Source: Vespa crabro (lineage: Eukaryota; Arthropoda; Insecta; Hymenoptera; Vespidae). Taken from it: a stretch of DNA of 64,000 bases. Within the stretch, counting starts at the first letter, position 1; every line of letters starts with the position of its first letter. The DNA lies in the NCBI RefSeq assembly GCF_910589235.1, contig NC_060956.1, positions 16,678,499 to 16,742,498 of the forward strand. Reading direction: 5' to 3'. This document shows, in pieces, positions 1 through 11,540 of this stretch. The position numbers were made by a program, and so were the translations under genes. Below the pieces are notes generated by a model. The model was not told the origin of the DNA and made no database searches. It was given only the letters and a program-made list of their open reading frames with translations.

Positions 1-822
1 GTAGATAGATAAAATGATTGCACAATATAGATAACGACTCTATATATAAGAAAATGTATATCTTAATGTTTCGTCAAGCTGTAATTGAACAACTATATTA
101 CAACTTCGTTTTATTGTTGAAACAGACGATAGGATTCGATGTAATTTCTAATGATCATCGAAAGACTCGAATCTTACGTGAGAAGAATTACGATCGGACA
201 GATTGTAACATTGTTTCAACGTGGAGAACGCATATATCAAAGCGGGACATTATTCATAGCGGTGTGGCCGTAAGGAGTACGATAAAATCGTGGATAGTAC
301 ATATCGTCGATGGTAGACGATAAAACAGGAGAGATAAGAAAGACAGAGAGCAAGAGAGGGAAAGAGAGAAAAAAAAAAGAATGAGTGAGAAGGGGAGAAA
401 ACATGTGGTTGCTTTCGGAGTCTATCGAGTCAAATTTCTTGTCTTTGGAGTTTCCAAGCTTACTATGTCGAGACAAACTTACGAATGAAGTCGTTAAATC
501 TTACTTCGTAGCCATTTGTCTTTGACCTATTCGATTTCTTTCACAGTGCGTGTTCTCTCTTGTATTCCGTTCGCTTACTCGCAGAGAGGAAGTATTTAAC
601 GCAGGAAGGAATCTCGTGATCGATAACGCGTTGGTATCTGAATAATGTGAAACTCGAAGTAGGGTACTGCTAAAGTTTTCGAATTAGGATTTTTATACAA
701 AAAAGGAAATCGATTAGAACGTAGAGAGGAGGTGTGTGTGTGTGTGTGTGTGTGTTTGTGTGAGAAAAGGATTAAATTAAATGAACATACCATTCAGTAA
801 TTTCGATCGCGAAATTAAAGAT

Positions 823-823
<1 letters not shown>
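1..823. other. Non-coding stretch, no gene recognised
   Basis: AT-rich sequence with short chance reading frames only. It contains a purine-rich run (about 330-400) and a (GT)n run at 731-755. It probably lies in a TRIT1 intron, because the next recognised TRIT1 exon is at 25426 and continues a protein whose N-terminus is missing here. Confidence 0.5.

Positions 824-893
<70 letters not shown>
824..893. repeat. (TAA)n microsatellite, 5' flank of a LINE insertion
   Basis: About 23 uninterrupted TAA units. The tract abuts directly the 5'-truncated end of the LINE remnant that begins at about 890. The same repeat resumes right after that LINE's stop codon (1858-1924), so the LINE looks inserted into a pre-existing TAA array. 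Confidence 0.95.
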
Positions 894-897
<4 letters not shown>

Positions 898-1855
898 TTG
901 ACAATCAAGCATTACACAAAATATAAATAGAAATCCTAAGGTATTATTTCTGAAATAAAATCACACTACTTCACCAAGCAGCCCTCTAAATAGATGTACG
1001 ATATATACCACTTTGCCTCAGACAAGAAAGCATACCAGAAGACATATACGCAATCATAACAGAACAAAAGAAAGAGAAATGGTCAAAGAAAACCCTACAT
1101 GGGTAACCATTAAAACATTATGCAAGATCCGAACATAGATAAACAACTTTCATACAAATGGTTCACCACAGAATAACTCTTCCCAGAAACAGAAGGCTTT
1201 GCCCTAGCGATATAAGACAACGTAATAGCTACCCGAAACTGCAGGAAATACATTATAAAAGAAACCATGGATACAGACACATACAGAAAATACCATCAAT
1301 CCAGAGAAACAATAGAACGTATAAAAGGAGGGTGCATACTTCTACTGGACGGAACAGAATACACGGTTAGACATAAAACGGGAGCAAAAATAATTCATTG
1401 TGAATTAGTACTGCAATACAAAACAATACATTCATACACGTCATAAAAGTATATACCCGAAAAGCATATTAGAAAACGATGAATATAAACTATAGTGGGA
1501 TAAAAAATTATACGCAGACAAAAACAATCGCAACTAAACCGACATGACATCATTCTCATCAACAAATCGTAAAAGGTAATCTACTTAATTGATATAGCTG
1601 TACTGAATGACACGAATGTTACACGAAAATAATAAGAAAAATTTACGAAATATCAATCTCCAACAATAGAAATTAAAGAGCTCTGGAAACAAAACAATAA
1701 TAGCAATAGTACAAATTGTCATGTCAGTCACATACATAATAACAAAAAACTACATAAAACATTTCAATATACTCTAATACACGCTAACATACTCTAACGT
1801 CAGACAATTTTATTGAAAACTTCATTAGGATCCAATAGATGGAGAAGAAAGCGGA

Positions 1856-1860
<5 letters not shown>
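890..1860 (+). pseudogene. R4/Dong-like LINE remnant A (RT tail plus endonuclease region)
   Basis: Broken C-terminal part of a non-LTR retrotransposon ORF. Pieces in sequence: a region after the reverse transcriptase (IDNQALHK-like, about 900), a well preserved block FPETEGFALAI followed by a stop (about 1187-1220), and a zinc-knuckle region where the two Cys of the first pair are now Tyr (about 1277-1345). The block AKIIH, the segment ILENDEYKL and a decayed K-P-D endonuclease motif follow, and the frame ends RRKRK-stop at 1858-1860. There are several stops and frameshifts. In this family the protein copies its RNA into DNA at a cleaved target. The restriction-like endonuclease and CCHC knuckle are typical of the R2/R4 group. 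5' truncation and the TAA tail fit target-primed insertion. The clade call is from memory of related insect proteins. Confidence 0.8.
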
Positions 1861-1914
<54 letters not shown>

Positions 1915-1924
1915 TAATAATAAT
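1857..1924. repeat. (TAA)n tail of LINE A
   Basis: TAA repeat that begins with the stop codon of LINE A. It is both the 3' tail and the continuation of the presumed target array. Confidence 0.9.
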
Positions 1925-2189
1925 TGATTTTGTAATATTCAAAAAGGTTTAGAAAAAAAATAGAAATCTATTGTGCTGTTATATTATCTTCTATCAAGAA
2001 ACCTTTAACTTGGTTCCATATTCTTGATTGATCAAAATAATGAAATTCTATAAAATCTAACTAGTTCTAATAAAACTTTTTAATCAATTAATAGATCAAT
2101 GGTGTACTATTGTTAATTTGTTATATATGTAGTCGTAGGATAAAAACTGAGAAAATCAACATTAAACAAAAAATGTTCATTAAATATTT

Positions 2190-3610
2190 TCAGAAAATGT
2201 ATAAAATATCGTATCTAGGAACACAACATCTCGCCCTTGGCATACATGAATGATTTGAAGTTGTATGAATTGATACAATTAATAGACGAATTCTCGACAG
2301 ATATTAATATAAAATTTGGATTAGACAAATGTAAAATTATCAATTCAAAGAGAAGGTTCACATTAAAAATGGTTAGAATCATCATCGCAGAGAAATAGGA
2401 TTTTGTATCAATGGAAGAAAATGAATTGTATAATTATCTTGAGGGAATGCAGTAAATAAGTAGAATTATAAAGAAAACGCTGACTGAAGATTTTGTATTC
2501 AGTTTTGAAAAAACAAACAGTACAGATATTGACAACAAAAATATGGACAAAATTAATTAACAATTTTGCAATACTCGTATTAATTTGCTCATTTGAAATT
2601 ATTTCATAAAATGATATAAAGAATACAAGGAAAAATTTGGATCACAGAGTATAAGAGGTATTATATACGCACATCAGGAAGCGTCAATATATGCTTTATA
2701 TATTGCCTCGTGCAATTAAAGCTTTAACAATATATTTCCATCGAAGAAAAGTTCGACTTGCAAGTATTTACCATTCTGATGATTTTTCGATTTGAGCAGC
2801 ATCGAACATCAGGAATAAGAAATGGTCCAAACAACTGAGAAAAAAAATCTGGCAATGAAAAAGGATGGCCCTGAATGATAGACACCCCAATGATCTTGAC
2901 CGTAATAAAAAATAATCTATTTCTCTGAGGCATTTCTTTGTCACGATTCAGGACAAAGTAATTGATACTAATAATTAGCAGAAATGTATCATTAAAAATA
3001 AACAAGTAAGAGATGACAGCTGTATGAAATACCATGAGAACCCAAGGTATATTCATTATTATTGTGGGAGCATGCAGTGGACTATCACAGATTGATTATC
3101 ATCTTCACCGTCACAACCAGATAGCTAACATAATTAATTGAGAACTGGCCAGACATAGTAATCTTCTCACAGAACAAGTATCCCATTACAAATACATCCT
3201 AGAAACATTATTGGATTTAGAACATTACAAATAATATTACTCTCGCAAAATTATATATTGCAATAGGTCGGATATTTTTTATTTGTGGATAAGAAGATGA
3301 AAAGCAACATTTTTAATACATATAGCTTTTCTTCATATTTACAATTATCAAAATTTATTCGACAAGATACAAATATATAGAGTTAAAAATAGATATTAAA
3401 TTTAATTTGAAAGTTAAACGTGCTTCATATTTTACGGATAGTGCTTTTAATCAAGAGGAATCTTCGAGCTTACAAAGCAACATCAAAATTTTGGGATTGG
3501 TTCCAAATCTATTAAAATGATTCAAAATCTATTATACTGAAAGTTGTCATTTTGAATACCACACGAATCAATTGCAAATTCTTAGAGGAATAAAGATGTT
3601 TTGGCTGTGA
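2190..3610 (+). pseudogene. R4/Dong-like LINE remnant B (RT palm to C-terminus)
   Basis: Second copy of the same non-LTR retrotransposon type, longer than copy A. At about 2243-2262 the reading is AYMNDLKLY, the catalytic YxDD box of reverse transcriptase with its first Asp changed to Asn. It is followed by DEFSTDINIKFGLDKCKI and a thumb region (EENELYNYL, KKTLTEDF). A frame-shifted IQDKVIDTNN block (about 2950), the CCHC knuckle (about 3020-3075), a Y-K-Y-I-P-E-T block (about 3190) and a decayed endonuclease core (about 3260-3330) follow. The C-terminal IKILGLVPN segment lies near 3483-3510. Stops and shifts make it non-functional. A short (TAA)n-type tail follows at about 3674-3692. It was 5' truncated within the RT. 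Confidence 0.8.
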
Positions 3611-3858
3611 ATCTCATTTAAATTTCATCATCAATTTAAAATATTGAGAAACAATAAATAGCAAGAAAGAAAGAAAAAATAATAATAATAGAGGATTTTT
3701 ATGAGAAAATTGTCATTAAAACTTTAGGCTAAAAATAAATTTCTTATCTAATTAATAAAATAAGTCTTCATTTTATATTATAATTCTGTTTCTAGTATAT
3801 TCTAGAATAATAAATACTATTTATAGTATTATATATAATACTAATAATAATAATAAAT

Positions 3859-3860
<2 letters not shown>

Positions 3861-3924
<64 letters not shown>
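3861..3924. repeat. (CT)n microsatellite
   Basis: Two adjoining CT runs interrupted by one TTCT; preceded by a short (TAA)n at about 3841-3855. Confidence 0.95.
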
Positions 3925-3927
<3 letters not shown>

Positions 3928-4289
3928 CTTTATATTCTCAATCATTCATTGTTCATCCCTTTTTTCGCTTTATGCTTTGTCTAGACTTACTATTTTTGTT
4001 TCAATTCCTCATGCATTCTCACATTATTATATTAATCGCTCTTTATAAACATTTGACAGCGGTTTCCTCAGATCACGTATCAAACATTTACGCCGCTTTC
4101 AATCAATTGCTAACCAGAAAAAAAACACATAGCACACACATATACACACATTCTTGCAACCAAACAAAGGCCCATATGCTATCATGTCAAAAGACGCAAG
4201 CCAACGGATACTTCATTAATACGCACATTACCAACCTACCTCACACTCGACTATTCTGTAGTGATAACCAGCTCGGTTATCAACGTCAC
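3925..4289. other. Probable 3' flank or LTR of the gypsy-like element
   Basis: Lies just past the end of the minus-strand pol remnant, where the 3' LTR would be expected. No second LTR copy was found to confirm it. The open frame on the + strand at 3972-4445 has no recognisable domain and runs antisense into the pol tail. Confidence 0.3.
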
Positions 4290-6265
4290 GCACTTGCCTT
4301 CAGATTCGATTTCATCATCATTTCCAAAATGATCATTTGGATTGTTCATCCAAAATTTTATATAATCGATGCCGATGGATGTATTGTATTTATCGACACA
4401 TTCATGTTCACTTACTTTTCCCATAAGATGTTCATTGTTATGTAAAATTTTTCTTACAATACATTTATTTGTTAATTTTAGTCTAGAGTCTAGTTTTAAT
4501 CGTTATAAAATTATTTTCCTTATATATAGTAACATTTTTTAGTTTATTAAAACTTTGTTGATTTCGTGCTGAAGTTTTATAATATTCTCGATCGTTTGAT
4601 TTCGCAACTTGTCGTCGGCTATTTTGAAAATCTTCGATCCATTCCTGTTCTAATAATTCGTGAATTTACGATTCATCTCGAAGACGCATATGAGCAACAC
4701 ATAAAAAATGAGACGGTATTATATCGATACTTTTAGGTAATATACAATTCAAATATTGTTGTTGCTACATCTGAAAATTTGAACCATTCCTTTCGCCTTA
4801 GGATCCGGCGGTTTAGTCAGCAACGAAATAAGCACACGATTAACGTGCTTGACTTGTCCATTTGCTCTTGGCACTTCGGTCAAATTACGTTTCATTTTTT
4901 CGTCTGTACAGTTAATCAGTGAATTCCTTGGACGTAAAAGCTGCGTCTCTGTCCAAATTAAAATTATCCCTAATAATTTTTTAAATTTCTTCATCACTTC
5001 CTCCGCATTCGTAATTTTTCTCGCATAAAGTCATACAAATTTTGTAAATTCATTTGCAACAACAAAAGTATCTGTGTTTTTAATTTTTTCTCATCGAAGA
5101 TAAAGAGTCCTGAGTTGGTCGTCAATATGGAAGATGTCTGACAGAATCTCATCTTTCTTTGTCACATTAAAATAACCTTTTATCGAATTTCAAATAATCT
5201 TTTTATCCATCTTATTTCCTATCCGCAAGAATGTAAGCTATGTAATTCTTTATAATTTTTTTCGATATGGCGTTTCACGTGTTCAATATTCAATATTCTT
5301 AGAATAGCGTCTCGGTTTTTGCAATGGAAAAAGATTCTTTTTCGTGTGGTTGCCTAATTATTTGGAGACATCATTATATTCTTTGAAAATAAAATTGTTT
5401 CACTAATATATTAATTTTATCTCGTATCATAAATCATTTTAATATTTTTGTTTTTCTGTTGCATTCTTCTTAACTTAGAAGTATTAGTGTCATATTCATT
5501 AATAAATATACAGATTGCTAGAGGATTCCGATTTAAAGCGTTCACGTCATATTTTTACTCGATATTTAATAGTGTAATTGTATTCCTTTAAAAGCAAAGC
5601 ATAACGGGCTACGTATACACAAACATAGGTCTTTCTTATTCAAGCCTTTGATTATGCCAAGAGCATATCTAACTTATAACTGATGGAATATTGTTCAGCC
5701 GGACTAGCTTTATCGTTAAAATAATACGTTAAATATTAAATGTATCATCTTTTCTGCATTTTTGTAATAATATTGCATCCTAACCAGCGGCCGATATATC
5801 CGTATGTAATTTAGTATCCTACTTTATATAAATGTATTACTGCATTTTTACATAGTATTTCTTTTAATCAGATAATATTTTGTATATATAATACGAAGTT
5901 TTCGAAAGAAGCTTTGCACTTGGTCTCTCGTTAGTAGGTTATGGATATTTTTGAAAAACGTTAATTTTATGCACGGAGGAACTCACACACACTACTGTAT
6001 ATTATATGATTAAGAAATTCTATCTTCTTCCATTACAATTTGCTTTCTTCCCAATTTATCATTAATTCGACTTTGTTCGTGACATTTAAAACGATTTGAA
6101 GTTTCTTTATTCCAATATTAACTATCTTCAGTGAGCACTATTAAATCATCCATCATGCTAAATCTATTTTTATTTCTAAATATACTAATAATATATTTTC
6201 CTGTATTAAATTTGTAAAAACTGCAAATACTTAAAATTTCATCTCCATAATTTCGATAATTGTGT
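4290..6265 (-). pseudogene. Ty3/gypsy-like pol remnant
   Basis: Read on the minus strand, the order is that of a Ty3/gypsy pol. The reverse transcriptase palm has MMDDLIVLTED (about 6127-6160; family YxDD box with Tyr replaced by Met), then a thumb with INWEESKL and KIEFLNHII (about 6015-6060). RNase H begins LHTD (about 5800), followed by SPAEQYS (about 5685), an EYNYTIKYR segment and NALNR (about 5530). A decayed spacer, an integrase core with a TKF block, and PRANGQV (about 4855-4875) follow. After that come HELLEQEWIEDFQNSR (about 4615) and a tail with IDYIKFW (about 4345). Numerous stops and frame changes show it is dead. The N-terminal RT, protease and gag are absent. Such elements replicate through an RNA intermediate and integrate with LTRs. 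Confidence 0.85.
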
Positions 6266-7199
6266 CTTATAATATAATAATTGCAACATTACTTTCAAAA
6301 TTTAAATCTTTCATGCATATTTTTATTTATAGTTTTAATAGCGAGCGTTTGAATATTTTCATGAGCCATTGTGTAGTACCCTTAGATATCAATCTTAGAT
6401 ATCACTACTTAGATATCAACAACATCACCATATTTCAATCACCATAACTACAATATAATTGATAAAATAATGACTAACGATACGATGAAAAAAAGATTGA
6501 GAAACGAAACGCTACATCAAAAATCACACTTACATCAAATCGCAAAGAAATATATAAACACAAAGACATCCATCACATGATTAACAAAAGGAAATATATT
6601 TATCAAGATAGAAGAACCTTATGATATTGTGTTGATTCGATACTGCGCCGAATCTTAAATTCTAATATTTATCGGATTCTAAGCATTGCGTGTGTCCGAC
6701 ATGTGAGGTCTATACGAAAGTCTAGAAAATAACAAAGATATCTGTAAGAGACAAAGAGTGTTTGTAAATAAAGAGTGTATATGAGATAAAGAAAGTACTA
6801 CTGAATGTTTAGAAATAGAGAGAATCTAAAGAGATTTCAAACAGAGTGTATTGAAGATTGTGAGAAGATTGAGAACCGAATGTTATATTATATTTAAATT
6901 TTCTTTATTCTAATATATCAAACTAACAATTCGATTGATTTTCTCTATAATATTGATACAGGATTAGACAATGAACAGTCAAAAAATATAGACTATGTGA
7001 TTGGAATATGTCTGACGATAACACGTAATAAAATATATATCTAGATAAAACAGCATACCCAAATATACAGGAGAATGTATCAATTGAAAAAGTTTGCCCA
7101 AATATTTTCTTTGATTTTAATGATATGAGAAATGTTCATGGTATACATTATATTGAATTTTAAAAGAGATATGTCATAGAAGAGAAGCTTTTCTTGTTA
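6266..7199. other. Unassigned repeat-like stretch, possible LTR remnant
   Basis: No coding region recognised. The piece 6640-6960 starts TGTTGATTCG, has an AATAAAG motif and repeated AGAG-rich stretches, and is followed by a primer-site-like segment (GATACAGGATTAGA). This loosely recalls an insect LTR, but there is no matching second copy in the window. Confidence 0.25.
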
Positions 7200-7217
7200 G
7201 ATCATTTTTTATCCATT

Positions 7218-7232
7218 TTTTCAAGGTCGTCG
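7218..7232 (+). repeat. Left inverted repeat of the mariner-like element
   Basis: TTTTCAAGGTCGTCG; perfect reverse complement of 8486-8500. Outer flanking bases are also partly complementary. Confidence 0.8.
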
Positions 7233-7569
7233 GTATTTTTTTTACCCGATAAGCGTAAAATTTTTTTTCCATCGCATCTTATAGAGGGTAAAAAAATACA
7301 TTTAAATATATCTGGTACCATGATCTCCAAATGTCTTTGAATATCAAAAATGAATAAAAATAATAAAATTATAAGGCCATGTTAAAATGATACGCGAACG
7401 GACTGATTATGTTATAAACTTTCAAAGTAATGTTCGTTGACAACGATACAGTCGGCAATATGTTTATCAACAGATATGAACAAGGTTCTGTTCTTTAGCT
7501 GATTGCGAAGGGATCATTAATATAAGTGTCCTAAAAATAGAAAAGTTTATTATTCGAAGCAAGAAAGGA

Positions 7570-8294
7570 TTAAATTGATTTACATTTATAGTGAAGCTAA
7601 ATGATTTTGAAAATCGCGTCTCCTTTTGTCGATGTGTTTTACTACAATCTGAAAATGATGAAATGTTTTGGAAAAAAAAAAAAAAAGAATTCTATTTAAG
7701 AATGTGAAGCATCTTCTTTCATCGATTATTTCCAAGTGAATTTTAGAAATGTGCATTATTAATATGTCCACAGAAAACTCACTATGAATGAATAAAATAG
7801 ATAGGGAAAGGTCTACGAACAGTGAATATATGGTATGGAATTTTAAATAATTAAATTATTGAATCCGATTTTATTAATGTAATATTAAACGGGAAAAGAT
7901 ATGAGACATTTATATTGGATGATTTGGACTAATTGGTGGAAGATAGTACCTCATTAATTCGTACGACTATATGGTATTAACATGATGGCTGCCCAGCATT
8001 ATTCATGAGCAGCTATTCAGATATTAAATAGAAAATATCCGAATCGTTGGATTGGACGTAATGGTCGTATAATAGTTGGACCAGATCTGACCTCGTTAGA
8101 TTTTTTTCTTTGAGGAAAATTAAAAGAAGTTTATCAACAGTGATATACTTCTTCAGAGAACACAAGGAATTGTGCATAATTAATACTTTTATGCTTTTAT
8201 ACCACCAGAAACAATTATAAGAACATTGCAATCTACAATTGTTCGTTTCAAAAAATACTTTATTACTGACAAATATCAATTTGAACATTTGTAA
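7570..8294 (+). pseudogene. Broken mariner/IS630-type transposase
   Basis: A DDE transposase of the cut-and-paste type, readable in shifting frames. Seen in order: FENRVSFCRCVL (about 7600), FWKKILF next to the first catalytic Asp region (about 7665), VNIWYGILNN (about 7825), LNGKRYETFILDD (about 7890), then a WY-stop-HDGCPA segment carrying the second catalytic Asp (about 7970-8000). Next are YPNRWIGRNGR (about 8035) and PDLTSLDFFL (about 8085), where the third Asp of the PDLTPLDFFLWG motif survives. The C-terminus is QFEHL-stop (8277-8294). Several stops and at least three frame changes make it inactive, and the N-terminal DNA-binding half is not readable. Confidence 0.85.
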
Positions 8295-8449
8295 CCTAAA
8301 TAGTAAGTTTACGTAACATTTTAATATTGTCTTATAATTTTATTATATTTTTAATGTTCAATGTCATTTTTCAATATCATCATGCAAGTATATTTAAATG
8401 AATTTTTTTTATCCGCTACAAAGTGCAATAGAAAAAGATACATGTTTAC

Positions 8450-8451
<2 letters not shown>

Positions 8452-8482
<31 letters not shown>
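8452..8482. repeat. (AT)n microsatellite
   Basis: About 15 TA units just inside the right end of the mariner-like element. Confidence 0.95.
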
Positions 8483-8485
<3 letters not shown>

Positions 8486-8500
8486 CGACGACCTTGAAAA
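8486..8500 (-). repeat. Right inverted repeat of the mariner-like element
   Basis: CGACGACCTTGAAAA; perfect reverse complement of 7218-7232. Confidence 0.8.
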
Positions 8501-8525
8501 GTCTAAAAAATAACCTAAAAAAATT

Positions 8526-9261
8526 TTTTTCCCATGATGTACCTCCTTTGAAACCAATTATAGTATGCTATAAATATTTTTCATATCATTAAAAATAAAG
8601 AAAATATTTACGTGGTCTTCAAAATTAAACTACGAATATTACAGAAATACCAAAATTGTGTAAACAAAAAAAAACACATAATTAAAACAATAAACACGTA
8701 TATACAATTCTATACGTACTCCTTCGACATTAACACAAATGGACATACATAAATATTAAAAATATAAATAAAACAAATCCTACTGTGCTAACGAAGTTCT
8801 GAAAGCCAGATAAAAAACCTACAACATTATTTTCATAGCAAACATCCCGTCTCACTACTTCCCTACGCAGTAATAAAAGCAGATGTTCATCATCGAAATA
8901 AATTACGTGCTAACAACATTAAAATTACACAATTATCAATATGAAACAGAAGAGAAAACAGAAAGAAAATAATCACAAAATAGTAATAAAATATAATCCA
9001 TGGGAAGAAAAAATATTGTATGGAGTGTAAATGAAACACAAAAAACAAAAACACGGATGTAAACGCTTCTAATCAGAAGAAAATTATTTTTCTTCTGTAT
9101 TAGCAATTGACAGAAACGTTTATTGTCATTGTACAGGATATTTCGAGTATTATTAACACTGAAATGAAAATAAATTTTTACATCTTGTTTATCAGCTTTC
9201 CCCCTTATAATTATAATTATCTAAACCTTATCGATTAATTTAACGATTAGTAGTGTTATCG
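8526..9261. other. A-rich stretch, no gene recognised
   Basis: A-rich on the + strand, like the LINE remnants around it, so it may be older LINE sequence. No conserved block could be read. Confidence 0.3.
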
Positions 9262-9880
9262 TTTTTTTTTTTTTGTTATAAGATCAACGGTTATATTTTT
9301 AAATGTTATGTATGATGAAAAAGATGATGGTATACAATGTCGAAAGCAATAGAGCACATTACCAGTGAATGTGCAACACTTGTAGTCAATGATTATGCAA
9401 TCAGACATGAGGATGTTTTCAAATAGATACACACAGGAATAGAACAGAAATAAAAACTAATAGAAACGAATGTACAATGGTATAAATATAATTCTGAAAC
9501 ATTAATAGAATATAAAACAATAAAATTATACTCGATTAGAAATATAACTTGGTAGAACTAATCGTAATAAATCAAACATAACTATAATAGATAAAATAAA
9601 AAGAATTACATATCAGATATTTCATTAGATATGTCATATCTAATAGGCATTGCAATATCAAACATATCTAACGTTGAAAAAAATCAAAGCGTAAAGATAA
9701 GAAAATGCACATCATTGGTTTCAGAAGTCACACAAGTATGACATAAAGAAAAAAATTATTATAGTTCTGATATAATATAACAATATCATGGTAGCTTAAA
9801 GATATTACAAATACATTCCAATTTATACAAAAATTTTCAAAAGATTATGATAATCATATTTCGTAGATTCCTAAGTATAA
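9262..9880 (+). pseudogene. R4/Dong-like LINE remnant C (endonuclease region)
   Basis: Third copy of the same LINE type, covering only the C-terminal part. Readable blocks: a knuckle region with QCRKAIEHIT and a later Cys (about 9338-9370), NDYAIRH (about 9390), then IETNVQWYKYNSETLIE (about 9460-9510). IIDKIKRI follows at the endonuclease core (about 9583-9607), and after a frame change ISNVEKNQS and VKIRKCTSLVSEVTQV (about 9665-9735). A degraded tail ends near 9880. Stops and shifts are common. Unlike copies A and B, no TAA tail is visible. Confidence 0.75.
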
Positions 9881-11060
9881 AATAAAATGTAAGCTTGTTT
9901 TGATTTATCTCTCCGATGGTTATCAAAGCCCGGACATGAAAGATCGAGAATATAGAAAAAAAGAAAAATATGATATTATATAATAACAATTTATTATATT
10001 TATAAATATTGAATATCAGTATACGATTAATAAATTAAGTAATATAAGTATAAAAGAAGAACAAAATTATATTTATACACTTTATTATTGTAATTATAAT
10101 TATAAAAGGATAAAGAAAAAGAGATATATTTTTCATCTTTCGTTTTGCTTATCATCTCGTTCGACTGCTTTTTCAGGTATTACACAGAAGAACGTTGAAA
10201 TAGCGAACGACCTTTCACGGTTCGATTGAAACGCGGAACGAAGTTCTCCGTTTACGTCCAAAAAGGTTCTATTTCTCTTTCTCCCTCTCTATATTTCTAT
10301 ATCTCTCTCTCCCTCTCTCTTTCTCTTGTTCTCTCGCTGTTAATGCATTATATCCCTCGTAGAAGCTGTTTCGTAGTCAAAGAAACCGCCGTTTGAAATA
10401 TGCTCTGCATTCTTCGGCTTCTCCCGTTCGTTATCTATAGTCTACACCATGCTCTTGCAAACGTGTTCTCTTTCGCTGATATATTTATTTCCACACTTTG
10501 CTTTGTTTCCTCATCGCTCTACTTCCCTTCGAACTTCGAGACACAACCCTCGTTATTTTTCATCCACCTCATACAAATATAGATATTTACCGCGTTTTAT
10601 TTCGCACTTTGATGCAAACCAATAACATCGTCCTAACCGTAATAAATTCTATTCTACTCGTAATAGAGATTTTCAATTGAACGATCTCACGAAATCATTT
10701 TATCATTTTTTTTTTCCGATGTACTCGATCGTTCATATATTTCTCTATCGATTCAGCATTATTGAAAGATAATTTCTAACTTGATAGTTACACATACATT
10801 CAATTTATTAATTTTAAATATTATAAATATTACATATATATGAAATAAATATTACATAGAAATGAAATCTAATAATTCTTTTAATAATGAAAAATCTTTG
10901 TCAATAAATAAATCATTGTTTTACATGAATCTGTTACGATTGAACAAGAAATACGATATACTCTTTTTTTTTTCTCAAATTCACTTCTTATCACAATTTA
11001 TTCACGATTTTTATCCATTGTCGAGAGCAGTAAAGGGAAGTGTACGCAAGAAGGATTTGA

Positions 11061-11109
11061 TTTCTTCTTTTTCTTCTTCTTCTTCTTCTTCTTCTTCTTC
11101 TTCTTCTTC
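11061..11109. repeat. (TTC)n microsatellite
   Basis: About 16 TTC/TTTTC units; responsible for apparent poly-Ser and poly-Arg or poly-Lys frames on both strands. Confidence 0.95.
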
Positions 11110-11189
11110 GAAAAAGGAGGAAGAAAGAAACGGTGGTTTTCACGATACAAATCGTCGCCGAATATTTCATCCCGTACAGGGAACGACTT

Positions 11190-11240
11190 TCTCTCTCTCT
11201 TACACACTTACACACACAAACACACACACACACATACACA
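11190..11240. repeat. (CT)n-(CA)n compound microsatellite
   Basis: Short CT run followed by CACACA with single-base interruptions. Confidence 0.9.
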
Positions 11241-11466
11241 ACGATGGGAAAAGGGTGGGAAACAGAACGTAAGAAAAGGATGAGGTCGTCGGACCTAGCG
11301 CTGAGTGGAAGGAATAAAATGTCCAGACGCTTGAGAAAGTAAGAAGGAAAAGTAAGGAGAAAATATTCCGAATGCGCAACGCTGAGACAGGCCCTCGCAA
11401 TCACTGTTTGAATCTTTGCCAAGTACGGCACTACTTCCCTTCCCCCCTTCTCCGAATCCTCGAATG

Positions 11467-11470
11467 TACA

Positions 11471-11533
<63 letters not shown>

Positions 11534-11540
11534 AGAGAGA
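11467..11540. repeat. (CA)n-(GA)n compound microsatellite
   Basis: CA run of about 20 bases passing straight into a GA run of about 50 bases. Confidence 0.95.

Larger units (their letters stand above)
7200..8525 (+). mobile_element. Degenerate mariner/IS630-type DNA transposon
   Basis: A 1.3-kb element, the usual size for the family. A 15-bp inverted pair (TTTTCAAGGTCGTCG at 7218-7232, its complement at 8486-8500) extends imperfectly outward on both sides. Between them, from about 7570 to 8294, the + strand carries the remains of a transposase that ends in QFEHL-stop. Both ends and the coding body point to one insertion. Confidence 0.8.

Noticed and set aside
2724..3056. 110-residue minus-strand frame
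   Set aside because: Antisense to LINE copy B, whose + strand blocks explain this sequence.
3972..4445. 157-residue plus-strand frame
   Set aside because: Overlaps antisense the recognisable pol tail at 4290-4445 and has no family features of its own.
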